A DNA stretch of 64,000 nucleotides, from assembly GCF_002284575.1 (NCBI RefSeq), contig NZ_NPKJ01000015.1, forward strand, positions 62,001 to 126,000, in the 5' to 3' direction. A program made the position numbers and the translations under genes. A model generated the notes under the pieces. That model saw only the letters and a program-made list of their open reading frames with translations, did no database searches and was not told the DNA's origin. How positions within the stretch are numbered: the first letter of the stretch is position 1; the number at the start of each line of letters is the position of its first letter. Origin of the DNA: Mesorhizobium temperatum. Its GTDB lineage: Bacteria > Pseudomonadota > Alphaproteobacteria > Rhizobiales > Rhizobiaceae. This document shows positions 17,859 to 26,975 of this stretch, piece after piece.

Positions 17859-18716
17859 TGAGGCCCCCAGGTGGGAGCCATGAACGCTCCGACCAATTCA
17901 TGATTCTGGTCCAAAATCTCATACTTTGCGGACCTCAGAACGGGCTTCGTGGTAGGAAAGAACTGAAGATCAATCTCATTTTTGTATCCAAGTGTGATCC
18001 CTTCGAAGATATTATGCCCCTTCAAATTATCCATTAAGTAGCTTGCTATAGGCCCTGGCGACATTCGAATAGTCATCACATCCGGATTGCCAGCACTACG
18101 TCCCTCAACTGGACTTAGGGAGTACGCTACGCCAACCTCGTATGTCTGCGGTTCTTCGTCCCATCTAGCTGTAGCGACTGCTCGGAATTCGAGCATTGTA
18201 TTTGACGGATTGTGCTTATCAGAGGGAACAAACAACCGTATCGGAGCGTCGATTTCTTTAGGCGCAGCTAATTCTGTGTCGTGGTAAGAGGCCGAGACGG
18301 CGGCGGCACAGCCTGCTGACTTTTCTTTTCCGAGCGCGTCGGCATCGGATGCGTGACCAATATATGGCACTCATAATCGCGCCAACGTTTCCGTATTCAA
18401 GGCAACCATTGGCGTCGATGCTGTCGCGTTTAATGAAGGGCCGCGGCTGTGGAATGGCAGTGCCGGGCAGCAACCAGGTTGTGGGGCCAGGGATAAGCCA
18501 GTTTACCCAAAGATCACCCGTGCCACGGTTTTCCACGCATGTCTCGTAGGTTTCAACGCCATTGCCCTTGTACACGCGACTCGTAGTCACGAAGTTTTCT
18601 GCGCCCATGTTATGGGGCAGTGGGGCCTGCCCTTCGCACTGCTCAGCCGCAAATGCACTACAGCTCACAAAGCACACGCCAACCATCAACCAATATGCGG
18701 TTTTACGATTTGGCAT
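17855..18716 (-). pseudogene. Exported protein of unknown function, split by a frameshift
   Basis: The 5' frame (from ATG 18716) begins with a clear signal peptide (MPNRKTAYWLMVGVCFVSCSAFA) and a Cys-containing domain (NRGTGDLWVNWLIPGPTTWL) up to ECLEYG-like residues near 18370. It then runs into an Arg-rich nonsense tail ending at 18258. The next frame continues sensibly from about 18370 (PYIGHASDADALG) to 17855, but has only a GTG start and no signal peptide. One protein of about 280 residues broken by a one-base shift near 18360-18375 explains both. Two separate genes or programmed frameshifting are less likely, as no slippery run is visible. Confidence 0.55.
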
Positions 18717-18918
18717 TTGCGCTTCCTAATACTTGTTGCGGGCTCGGTTCACTGGCACGCTCTTGATTGAGTGAAAACAGCCTCTCCGGCCAGCTCGTCC
18801 CCATCAAGGGATAGTTTTTGCAGCGATGGCCGCGCCGGGATAGCGTTTTCCTTCTTCGGAGAGTGCCCCTTCTAACGGAGGGCATTTTCTGCGCGCCCGC
18901 CTTCTTACGCCCGCTATA

Positions 18919-19830
18919 TCAGCGAATTCTGACTTGCAATTCTTGTTCTATGGCATCTTTCTGCAAAGGCTCAATTCCTTTTCGATTAAAGGCATTGTCG
19001 GCGGCCAAGACGATAGCCGTCACACTGTCACCACTCAGGGAAAAATCGGTAAGATGACTCGCAACCAAGCGTTCGACGTCATCTTGAAATGAAGGGATCC
19101 CCTGGGGGCTATCTGGTCTGATTTCAATCCTGATTTTGCCGACGTCTCTGAAGGCATTGGTCGGTTTGACATCATTGTGCACAAGATGATTCCTGACGTG
19201 TAGGCGATCGCCATAAGAAAGATCGTCTGAACGTAACCAGGGTATCTGCGGCGCACCCGCCTCTATCGCCCCGAGCCGCCGAACAATAGCGGACAGTTGG
19301 TCCTGAATTATCTTTTCCGGTGGAGTTGCGGTCTTTTCGAATTCGACTTTACCGCGGGAAAAAGTCACCGGGTTATCCACCATGTGACCGTCGGCTATTG
19401 CAGCTGAAACAGCGGAACGTAGCAGCTCACGAGCTACCTCCAAATCCCTAGGTCGCTTTCGAGAGAAGCTGATCGTCCTGAATGAGGCGACATCGAACGG
19501 GATCGGCTGGTTCTCCAACCGCATGTGGATGATTGGCTTTTGGATCGTATGCCTGATGCCAATTTCGTAAAAAGCGTTGGGATTGAGGGTCGTTAAATCG
19601 GCAATCACAAGATCGGCGTTCAAAAGTGCGGTGATAACCTGCGCATCAATACGGCCTGGGTCGGAGATTTTGTCGGCCCGCTCAACCCGAAACTCCTCAA
19701 AATGCTCTTCGAAGACCGGTGCAATTATCCCCTCCAACAGCCAATCGGCATGGATACGGTCGTCACTGTCGTCTGCACCAATCGGACCAACAATAAAGCA
19801 AAGTTTCGGTTTCTTCGGCAGTTTGGTCAC
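18919..19830 (-). CDS. Nucleoside 2-deoxyribosyltransferase/SLOG-like protein
   Basis: A 303-residue protein whose first 150 residues match a nucleotide-binding fold related to nucleoside deoxyribosyltransferases and TIR/SLOG domains: CFIVGPIGADDSDDR, then ITALLNADLVIADLTTLNPN and FYEIGIRHTIQKP. Such domains in immunity genes sense or cut nucleotides (for example NAD), from knowledge of the families. The C-terminal half is helical then beta-rich with no clear assignment. GTG 19830 is chosen because GGAGG lies at 19840-19844; the longer frame to 19902 has no ribosome site. It stands alone on the minus strand. Confidence 0.75.
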   Translation of the reverse strand: MTKLPKKPKLCFIVGPIGADDSDDRIHADWLLEGIIAPVFEEHFEEFRVERADKISDPGRIDAQVITALLNADLVIADLTTLNPNAFYEIGIRHTIQKPIIHMRLENQPIPFDVASFRTISFSRKRPRDLEVARELLRSAVSAAIADGHMVDNPVTFSRGKVEFEKTATPPEKIIQDQLSAIVRRLGAIEAGAPQIPWLRSDDLSYGDRLHVRNHLVHNDVKPTNAFRDVGKIRIEIRPDSPQGIPSFQDDVERLVASHLTDFSLSGDSVTAIVLAADNAFNRKGIEPLQKDAIEQELQVRIR

Positions 19831-20233
19831 GCTTGATTTCCTCCAACGGCTAGCAAAGTGAGAGCACGGGACGCCCCAAAACACAACTCTGGCTGCCGGC
19901 AACGATGTGACTATTCACTGCCGGCAATGCATCTTTCCAGGCGCTCCTTTGCGCCCGCATAAATATTCCTGCGGATAACTGTGAAATATGCCAAGGCGTT
20001 CAGATGTCGGGACTCTGGCGTGCTAAAGAAGCTGATCATCTCAGAGCGGGGAAATAGGTGGCAAAGACAGTACCAGCAGCATTCGATGAATTACATTCCT
20101 GGCTAGTACCAACAGCCCGACGATAGGTAAGAACCGGCACCAGCCCCCGCTGGCGAAGCTGCGACACAAGCTCTCCCTTGAAAACAATCAGGCCGACGCC
20201 CCGCGCACAGCCGTCAACGACACGGAGAATGTC
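19831..20233. other. Gap without a confident gene
   Basis: About 400 bp between two divergent genes. A minus-strand frame (20036-20530) crosses it but is mostly antisense to the CoiA-like gene and has no ribosome site. The stretch around 19960-19990 is AT-rich and may hold a promoter. No RNA gene or repeat is recognised. Confidence 0.5.
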
Positions 20234-21055
20234 ATGCAGTTTGCATTGGTAGTTGGACAGAAGCATGAGGCCTCCCCTGGCTTGGCTGGGCATTGCCCGG
20301 GTTGCGGTCAGCCCGTAGTCGCGAAGTGCGGCGATCAGCGGATGTGGCATTGGGCGCACCTGAGGAAGCGGAAATGCGATCGTTGGTGGGAATCCGAGAC
20401 GCCTTGGCACCGCGCTTGGAAAGAGAACTTTGCGAGGGAATGGCGCGAGGTCATCAACTGCGATCAGAATGGCGAGAGGCATATCGCAGATGTGCGCACC
20501 GCCCTGGGCCTCGTTTTGGAGTTTCAGCATTCACGCCTTGATCCACAGGAGAGAGCCGCCCGAGAAGCCTTCTATGGAAACATGGTCTGGGTCGTAGACG
20601 GGACGCGCCTCAAGCGGGACTGGCCGCGGTTCTACAAGGGCACGACAGCGTTCAGGCAGACCGCATTAGATGTTACGCACAGGGTGCCTTGCCCGGAGGA
20701 GCGCTTTCCGTATGAATGGCTCGCAAGCTCGGTGCCAGTGTTCTTCGACTTTGCGGGTGATGGATCGGCAGATGAACCCGAGCCTGCACGCCAGCTTCTT
20801 TGGTGCCTCCTGCCGGGCCGAGTGGATCGGTATGCCGTTATGATTGCGGTGTCCCGTCAAATGTTTCTGGAAGGTGCGATGCGTCGCCCGCAGATCATCG
20901 ACGTTACGGAGCGGCTTAATGCCGTAGCGCTTGAACTGCAGCTTGAACTGCAGCAACAGCGGGACAAGGAGCGAGAGGAAGCACGGCGCCACGCCCAGTG
21001 GCGATCGTACCGGAACCAACAAATACTTCAGTCCCATAAGCCTCGTCGTCGCTGA
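20234..21055 (+). CDS. CoiA-like nuclease with zinc ribbon
   Basis: A 273-residue protein of the competence-protein CoiA type. The N-terminal zinc ribbon is CPGCGQPVVAKCGD followed by MWHWAH. The nuclease-like core is HIADVRTALGLVLEFQHS near residues 83-100, where Asp, Glu and Gln fit a PD-(D/E)XK-type site. The end is a long charged helix rich in Gln, Arg and Glu. CoiA-like proteins act on DNA in Gram-positive competence but are also common in mobile elements. No other competence gene is nearby, so a DNA-processing or defence role for the island is more likely. ATG 20234 follows CGGAGAATGTC. Confidence 0.78.
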   Translation: MQFALVVGQKHEASPGLAGHCPGCGQPVVAKCGDQRMWHWAHLRKRKCDRWWESETPWHRAWKENFAREWREVINCDQNGERHIADVRTALGLVLEFQHSRLDPQERAAREAFYGNMVWVVDGTRLKRDWPRFYKGTTAFRQTALDVTHRVPCPEERFPYEWLASSVPVFFDFAGDGSADEPEPARQLLWCLLPGRVDRYAVMIAVSRQMFLEGAMRRPQIIDVTERLNAVALELQLELQQQRDKEREEARRHAQWRSYRNQQILQSHKPRRR

Positions 21056-21189
21056 TATAGTAGGGTACTGTACACCATCTGCCATAATCCACCCTTCCCT
21101 GTGTTGCGGTGTTCAACGCTTCGCAACATACTACCCACTGGGACACGTGAACGATCTTAAGAGTTCGAGACACGTGTGAGGAGGCTCAG

Positions 21190-23160
21190 ATGGACTTCAC
21201 TGCGTACGCTTTTGGGGAGTTCGCCGGGGGGCTGCTGGGTGTCGTCTTATTAACAGCTCTTTGGTCACTCGTAATCCGGCGCTTCCTTCAGCCACCTGCT
21301 TTGGTTTACGTGGCAAACCTGTTGTCGCTTCTTACTGCAACAATCGTAGGAGGATACGGTCTTGCCAACGGGGCCAGTCCGAACTTTGCGTATTCCTTCG
21401 GTATGTACGCAGTCCCGCAGATCATCGTTTTTACTGCGCTTCTATGGCGACAGCGGGCTTCGGGAAAAGCGAGGCCCCTCGACTACGCCATAGATACGCA
21501 ACTCCTGAGAACTACCGGGGACACGTCCTCAGTACCGACTGTCGAAATCGATGTGAATGAAATTCCTGACCGGCAAACTAATCATGGTGAGACACTACAT
21601 GTACAGACCAAGCGTCCCCGAAGGTCAAACTTCTTCGCTCAGTACTGGCGAGGAGAGTTCTCATTAGGAGCGTCGTACTGGGGTGTAAATTTTTTAGTAT
21701 ATTTGGCAATTTTGGCTCTCGTCGGAACACTGACTGCCTTGTTCTCACCAGAGGATGGCTTTGAGCCGGTCTCGATATTTTGGTTCACATCTCTGCTGTC
21801 GGCGGGAATAGCAGCGGTCGTTGTTTGGCAGGTTGTCGGCCTTTGGAGGGCAGCACAGCGCCATGCGGACCGACAGCGCAAAGCTGGCAAGTCTGTTTTT
21901 TGGGCGGGAGCAGCTCAGCTAATGGCAGTGCTCAGTGTGCTCCAAATCGTCGGTACCTTCTCTCAAAACACCGCGCCGCAGATATCAGAAATGTACCGGA
22001 TCGCATTTAAAGATGACCCGGACTTGCCACCGAATGAGCTTAAGCTCCTAAGCGGGGGTACGGAATTGAGCTTATTCGGAGGGATCAAATATGGTCTGTC
22101 GAGAGACGTTGAGCGACTACTGAAAGCGGCTCCGGACGTTTCTGTAATTCATCTGAACAGTAGTGGCGGTCGTATTGCAGAGGCCAATAAACTCTTCAAG
22201 CTGATCAAAGAACGTGCGATCGACACATACGTGTCAAATGAATGTTCGTCTGCATGCACCTTAGTGTTTGCCGCTGGGTCTCACCGCTGGTTATCCGACG
22301 CCGCCAAACTCGGATACCACGGGCTTTCCTTTCCCGGTCTTACTGAGCAAGAACGCCGCGCTGCAACGGAAGAGTGGGCAGCGATGTACCGTGCAGCGGG
22401 CTTGGATGGCACTTTCATAACCAAAGCCCTCGCCGTCTCACAAGAAACGATGTGGTATCCTACGTCAGACGAACTGATGCAGGCTAAGGCCATCACCGAC
22501 ATCGATCGAGGTGAAAAGTTTGGCTCATCAGGACATGAGATCGTCCCATCGCTTGCTTCGATAGAGCACGATTTGCGTGCCTCGTCTGAAGTGATAGATG
22601 CCCTTCAAGATGCCGCCCCGGATGTCGCTCACAAGATCTACCGGTCAGTACGGGTAGGCATAATGGCAGGGCAATCAAAGGATCAATTGAGGCAGAGCGT
22701 CAGCGGGTTCGTAGCGTCGGCCGTCTTTGCAAATTTCCTTCGGGCAGATGACGAAACTTTGGCTGAGTATGCCACGCTTTTGTCCAAGCAGTATTTATCC
22801 CTGCTCACTCGTGACCCGGCGCTTTGTTTCCAGTACGCAGCGTTGGGTGCGAACGCTGATGTGATCAAAGCGCTTCCTAGCGATATAATTGAAATGGAAG
22901 AGCAGTTGAATGCGCGGATACTGCGGGCCGGAGGCGGGCGACCCGCTCCAAAGCTGGAGGAGAATCAAGCCGCATGGGCAATTATTTCTGAGACTATGAC
23001 GCAAGAGCAAGCTGCACTCCTTGCGATGGAGCCGGGACAGGTACCAGCAGCTGGCTACGACCAGTACTGCAAAGGCACAATTGCCATGTTTAAGGGCATT
23101 AGTAGCTTTGGCACGAGTCAGGCTGCAATGATAATGCGCCAGGTATTCTCTACAAAATAA
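21190..23160 (+). CDS. Polytopic membrane protein with a ClpP/SppA-like serine protease domain
   Basis: A 656-residue protein. About six membrane segments lie in residues 10-85 and 163-255, split by a polar loop. A ClpP/crotonase-fold domain follows at about 290-425: NSSGG at 323-327 (oxyanion-type loop), ECSSACTLVF at 351-360 with the likely nucleophile Ser353 or Ser354, and GYHG with His377. Some 230 further residues have no recognised domain. It should sit in the inner membrane with the protease on one face. GAGGAG precedes ATG 21190. The ATPase-nuclease gene begins 73 bp downstream on the same strand, so the two are probably co-expressed. Confidence 0.82.
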   Translation: MDFTAYAFGEFAGGLLGVVLLTALWSLVIRRFLQPPALVYVANLLSLLTATIVGGYGLANGASPNFAYSFGMYAVPQIIVFTALLWRQRASGKARPLDYAIDTQLLRTTGDTSSVPTVEIDVNEIPDRQTNHGETLHVQTKRPRRSNFFAQYWRGEFSLGASYWGVNFLVYLAILALVGTLTALFSPEDGFEPVSIFWFTSLLSAGIAAVVVWQVVGLWRAAQRHADRQRKAGKSVFWAGAAQLMAVLSVLQIVGTFSQNTAPQISEMYRIAFKDDPDLPPNELKLLSGGTELSLFGGIKYGLSRDVERLLKAAPDVSVIHLNSSGGRIAEANKLFKLIKERAIDTYVSNECSSACTLVFAAGSHRWLSDAAKLGYHGLSFPGLTEQERRAATEEWAAMYRAAGLDGTFITKALAVSQETMWYPTSDELMQAKAITDIDRGEKFGSSGHEIVPSLASIEHDLRASSEVIDALQDAAPDVAHKIYRSVRVGIMAGQSKDQLRQSVSGFVASAVFANFLRADDETLAEYATLLSKQYLSLLTRDPALCFQYAALGANADVIKALPSDIIEMEEQLNARILRAGGGRPAPKLEENQAAWAIISETMTQEQAALLAMEPGQVPAAGYDQYCKGTIAMFKGISSFGTSQAAMIMRQVFSTK

Positions 23161-23233
23161 TCGACTACTGAACGATTCGGATCGACGTTCAATCGACTGC
23201 CCAACTCTTAGCGGCAGTTAAAAGGAGGGACTC

Positions 23234-25225
23234 TTGAAATTTGATGTGAGGGGACGTATCCGCAACATGCGTCTGCCCGACGGGCGTACGGCACTATTCT
23301 ACTCGATATATGAAGCTATCAGCAATGCGATACATGCGATTGAGGAACGGTTTGGAGTAACTGATTTCTCTACCCGCGGAGTTATTACAATTGTCGTGGA
23401 ACAAAATGACGATAAAACGCTGAGATATATCGGGATTTCTGACAACGGGATCGGCCTCAATAGTACACACCTCATTGCCTTTGAAACATGTGACACCCTG
23501 CAGAAAGAAGCCAAAGGTGGCCGAGGGGTTGGTAGACTGGTGTGGAGTAAGGTGTTTCGGGACATAAAGGTGAAGAGCACTTACGAAACTGGCATGTCTG
23601 GTTATGACCAAGTGTCATTCACTTTTAAACCAGAGTTGGACGACTCCTTTGTGGATATCGCACGTGCACCCAGCCGCGAAGGTGAGATGGGTACTCAAAT
23701 AATATTGTCTTCTATTGATCCGAATGAAAACTCGGCAATGAGTACGACGATTCTTACTAAAAATCTTTGCCATCATTTCTTTCCTTACTTCATTGCTGGC
23801 GGGATGCCGAGACTGAATGTACAGATAGGTCGCCGGAGATTGGATATAGGTTCATACCTGTCGACGAGAGTTGTAAGGGTGGCGCAAGACACGATATCGA
23901 TAGACAAGGAGAACATCGGCGACATAGTCATATCTCATGTCTATGTGGACAAGAGTATATCGCACGAGTTTGGAAACTCGATACTGCTAACCGCTCAGGG
24001 TCGTGTGGTTAAGACTATAGAGATTGAAAAGAAATTTTCTCTCCGAACCCTGGCCAACGGAAAGGCGTACGTATGCGTTGTTGGTGGTCGCTTTCTTGAT
24101 GACAGGGCCGATCAGGAACGTACCGCTTTCAAAGCACTGGATAGCGAAGTGGGGATGATCACAGATGTGGCTATGAATGCGGCGGAAGCTTTCCTTGGCG
24201 CGCACATAGCGGGCATTCGGACTGTCCAGCGCAAGAGTGTATTGGAACTTCTTAGTGAGCATCCCCAACTGGCGCTGTCGGTTAAGGATGTGGAGCAGTT
24301 CGTCGGTACCTTGTCACCCAGTATGTCTGATGAAGACATTGGGAAAACGCTCTTCACGCTGTTGTATCGTCATGAGAAGCGGCTGCGCGCCGATATAAGG
24401 CTTCTGGACGGTGGGAACTCGGACGAAGATACTCGGGATGAATTTAGGAGTAAGGTTGACTCACTTGTGCAGAAGGTGAGTGACGATGCGAAGCGCAGAC
24501 TTGCCGAGTACACGATAAAGCGCCACCAGATTATACAGCTTGCTAGATCAATGCTGAGGTATTCGGATGGTAGCGATCGGAAATACGTATGGGAGAAAGC
24601 TGTTCACGAGCTTATATGTCCTATGGGTAAGATGCTTTCTGCTCACAATTATGATGACCACAATCTTTGGTTAATTGATGATCTATTATCATACTACAGT
24701 TTCTTTGCCTCCGATAAGCCTATGACTTCGTTCGGAGTTGACGGGCAGCGCCAAGAGCCTGATCTGATTTTTTTCAACCCTTATGGTTTTAGGAGAGAGG
24801 GCACCACCGATCCAGTCGTGATCATTGAATTTAAAAGGCCAGGCGATGAGACTCTTACGAGCGACCCGGTTGATCAAGTTCTGGACTATATCGAGCGCCT
24901 CAGAGGGCGGACGGTTCGTGGACCTGAGGGAGAGGTTATTTCTGATATCGATGATCGAACACCGTTCGAGTGCATAGTGATTTGTGATTTAACTGAAGGC
25001 GCGAAGAAGAAGTTTGTACGTAGCTTGGCGCAGACGCGCACACCAGACGGGCAGGGGTTCTACGGCTATTCGTCTGAGCATAACGCATCCATACGCGTGC
25101 TGAGTTACTCCAAGGTGTTTAGAGACGCCGAAGCTCGCAATCGGAGTTTTTTTGACAGATTGGGGTTGCTGCCGGAGGCAGTGCGGGAGGCTTTATCTGA
25201 AGCAACCTCAGTGGCAGCCGAGTAG
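23234..25225 (+). CDS. GHKL (MORC/Hsp90-like) ATPase fused to a PD-(D/E)XK-like nuclease
   Basis: A 663-residue two-part protein. The N-terminal GHKL ATPase shows YEAISNAIHAI (Glu27, Asn31), SDNGIGL (Asp70, Gly72) and the lid GGRGVGR (95-101), the pattern of HATPase_c_3/MORC-type domains. A middle region with helical, charged stretches follows. Near residues 505-535, QEPDLIFFNP and VVIIEFKRP give Asp and ExK of a PD-(D/E)XK nuclease. ATP-driven dimer closure controlling a nuclease is known for MutL and proposed for prokaryotic MORC relatives in restriction loci. The start follows AAAGGAGGGACTC. Base use is clearly AT-rich compared with the flanking chromosome. Confidence 0.88.
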   Translation: MKFDVRGRIRNMRLPDGRTALFYSIYEAISNAIHAIEERFGVTDFSTRGVITIVVEQNDDKTLRYIGISDNGIGLNSTHLIAFETCDTLQKEAKGGRGVGRLVWSKVFRDIKVKSTYETGMSGYDQVSFTFKPELDDSFVDIARAPSREGEMGTQIILSSIDPNENSAMSTTILTKNLCHHFFPYFIAGGMPRLNVQIGRRRLDIGSYLSTRVVRVAQDTISIDKENIGDIVISHVYVDKSISHEFGNSILLTAQGRVVKTIEIEKKFSLRTLANGKAYVCVVGGRFLDDRADQERTAFKALDSEVGMITDVAMNAAEAFLGAHIAGIRTVQRKSVLELLSEHPQLALSVKDVEQFVGTLSPSMSDEDIGKTLFTLLYRHEKRLRADIRLLDGGNSDEDTRDEFRSKVDSLVQKVSDDAKRRLAEYTIKRHQIIQLARSMLRYSDGSDRKYVWEKAVHELICPMGKMLSAHNYDDHNLWLIDDLLSYYSFFASDKPMTSFGVDGQRQEPDLIFFNPYGFRREGTTDPVVIIEFKRPGDETLTSDPVDQVLDYIERLRGRTVRGPEGEVISDIDDRTPFECIVICDLTEGAKKKFVRSLAQTRTPDGQGFYGYSSEHNASIRVLSYSKVFRDAEARNRSFFDRLGLLPEAVREALSEATSVAAE

Positions 25226-25400
25226 GCGATGTCTCAATGCTGACCTGAAGAACATTTTTCGCGCAGGTATCTAACTCTAGCGATCACCCAGGCTTCCCCG
25301 TATCCCCTGCGCCATCTATCAGGTGTCAAGAGACTGTCGCGCCAGAGGCCGAACTTCTATATGCATGCTTAGCGGAAAAAAGCATGAGGAAGCGTATCGC

Positions 25401-25610
25401 ATGGCAGGCAGACTATTTTCTAAAGATCACAAACTCCTTGAACAATTCATAGGGGTTACGCTAGATCGCTTCAAAGTTGGCGCGATCACCAAGGACGGAG
25501 CCATTGGCCAAATCGCGCATGTGGTCACGGCGGTCAGTCTTCCGGAAGAGGAAGGGGCTGACGATTGGCGGGCGTATATGAAGGCAGTTATTGCCGATAA
25601 GGACGCCTGA
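25401..25610 (+). CDS. Small hypothetical protein, 69 aa
   Basis: A short frame after the ATPase-nuclease gene. ATG 25401 is chosen because GAGGAAG lies 9 nt upstream; the frame is open back to GTG 25323. The sequence is mixed and soluble (LLEQFIGVTLDRFKVGAITK), with no family recognised. It may belong to the same operon. Confidence 0.5.
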   Translation: MAGRLFSKDHKLLEQFIGVTLDRFKVGAITKDGAIGQIAHVVTAVSLPEEEGADDWRAYMKAVIADKDA

Positions 25611-25664
25611 CATGCCCACGGGTCCTAACGGCAGAAACGCCAGGGAAATCAAGGAGGAGCAAAC

Positions 25665-25928
25665 GTGATTGAAGATGAGGATGAGGGACCCGCGAGCAGG
25701 TGGCTTTCGGCTTGGGTAGACGAGCACATCAACTCACCCGGCTACGATGAGGATAAGGCAAATTTTGAGGTGCAGGCCCAAGTTTGCTTAGCTCACGCAG
25801 AAGCGGAGGGGTTCAGCAAAAGCGATATTATGGATGCAGCCGGAGGCGATTTGGCCGCGTTCCTGATGGATAGTCAGAACGCGTTGACAGATGCCGAAGT
25901 GCAGCGGCTGTCCAGAGAGGACGATTGA
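25665..25928 (+). CDS. Small acidic hypothetical protein, 87 aa
   Basis: An acidic helical protein (ASRWLSAWVDEHINSPGYDE and FSKSDIMDAAGGDLAAFLMD). The GTG start at 25665 has a strong AAGGAGGAGC at a good distance, which supports translation. It lies 54 bp after the preceding small gene and is the last gene before attR. Its acidity fits a small regulatory or inhibitory partner, but nothing specific is known. Confidence 0.6.
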   Translation: MIEDEDEGPASRWLSAWVDEHINSPGYDEDKANFEVQAQVCLAHAEAEGFSKSDIMDAAGGDLAAFLMDSQNALTDAEVQRLSREDD

Positions 25929-26190
25929 AACCGGGCACGCCCTCCAGTTCGTAAAAGCTACAAATTTTTTTGCGCGGGCATCTAATACAAAGCAAGCGTC
26001 CATTTCCCCCATGGGGGTCTCGCGTAGGTCGATATCGGTCACACTCCAGCCACAGCGATCATAACTGTCGAGCAGGAATCGGCTTGACTGCTCTAAGACG
26101 GGAGACTAGGTCTGGTGCGTCAACCGGCTGTAGCGATTGAGTTATTTCCGGGGTGTGAGCGGTTCCGATCTAAGTTGTAACCGCTGCCTA

Positions 26191-26241
26191 GCTGCCCTCC
26201 GAAGGCAGAGGTCACAGGTTCGAATCCTGTCGGGTGCGCCA
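26191..26241 (+). repeat. attR: 51-bp copy of the tRNA-Arg 3' end
   Basis: Identical to 13054-13104. The sequence upstream does not continue as a tRNA, so this is a partial duplicate created by integration and marks the right end of the island. Confidence 0.93.
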
Positions 26242-26484
26242 TTCAACCGGACAAGATTCGAACTTCCTTACGCAATTTGCTCGCCGCGCTGCCGCCTGGA
26301 TTGCTCCTGGCAAAGAGCAGCGCGAGCGTGAGGCCCGCGAAACGGCGCAAGACATCACGGCCAGAAGTCCCAAGATGCGCAGCACACGACGGCGGGCGAC
26401 CGTCGCGCGCGTATGCAGGAACGGCTTGCCGCCGCCCGGCAGAAACCGTCAGGCGCGCAGCGCGGCGGACCGGGCTTGGAGTAG
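26242..26484 (+). pseudogene. Fragment of a frameshifted gene next to attR
   Basis: One frame reads FARRAAAWIAPGKEQ and ETAQDITARS, then coherent coding continues in another frame from about 26374 (QDAQHTTAGDRRARMQERLA) to TAG 26482-26484. This fits a decayed charged-helix phage protein whose 5' end is missing. Assignment to a family is not possible. Confidence 0.35.
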
Positions 26485-26515
26485 CAACCAATGAATTGGA
26501 GTAGCAACCAATGAA
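26476..26515 (+). repeat. Tandem 20-bp duplication carrying a ribosome site and start codon
   Basis: Two perfect adjacent copies of TTGGAGTAGCAACCAATGAA (26476-26495 and 26496-26515). Each carries GGAG and ATG. The second ATG starts the 154-aa frame at 26511; the first opens a 7-codon frame that stops by overlapping that ATG. Confidence 0.85.
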
Positions 26516-26975
26516 TAAGAGAGACGACGGCGAAAACGTGCCGGGCACTTCATCGTTCCGCCCGGATATCGGAAAGGAAGCGCAACGGCCTGTCGGTTCC
26601 AAGAACACGGAAAGTCCTGCGACCGACAGTGAGCGGCCTAATACCTCCGGCAGCGGGGGCCGGCAAAGCTATTGGACCTCGGATAGGTATGGCTGGGTGC
26701 TCATCGTCAACGGGGAGAAGCGCGCGCGGGTGGAGGGACCGAAAATCATCATCCTGACTCACGGTGACGCCAAAGCCCGACGCTTGGTAGCGCCTGACGC
26801 AAAGGTACCGTTTGATATTGCGGAGCGGCTGTTGGGCATCCCCAAGGTCGATAGGTTCGAGGATCGCGGGCTGCGGATTACCTCCCCCCGTTCGATGCGC
26901 GAACGCGCCACAACCGCCTTCTGCCAAGAGGTACCGAAAGACCGAGAACTGCGGCATTACCTGAGTGAAGCATGA
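26511..26975 (+). CDS. Hypothetical protein, 154 aa, probable phage relic
   Basis: A protein with a disordered Ser/Pro/Gly-rich first 50 residues and a folded-looking rest (YGWVLIVNGEKRARVEGP, then VPFDIAERLLGIPKV). No family is recognised. It begins in the second copy of a tandem 20-bp repeat that supplies its ribosome site, and it ends with an ATGA overlap onto a degraded frame. The surrounding prophage debris suggests a phage origin. Confidence 0.5.
   Translation: MNKRDDGENVPGTSSFRPDIGKEAQRPVGSKNTESPATDSERPNTSGSGGRQSYWTSDRYGWVLIVNGEKRARVEGPKIIILTHGDAKARRLVAPDAKVPFDIAERLLGIPKVDRFEDRGLRITSPRSMRERATTAFCQEVPKDRELRHYLSEA

Noticed and set aside
20036..20530. 164-codon minus frame
   Set aside because: More than half is antisense to the CoiA-like gene, and there is no supporting start or motif.
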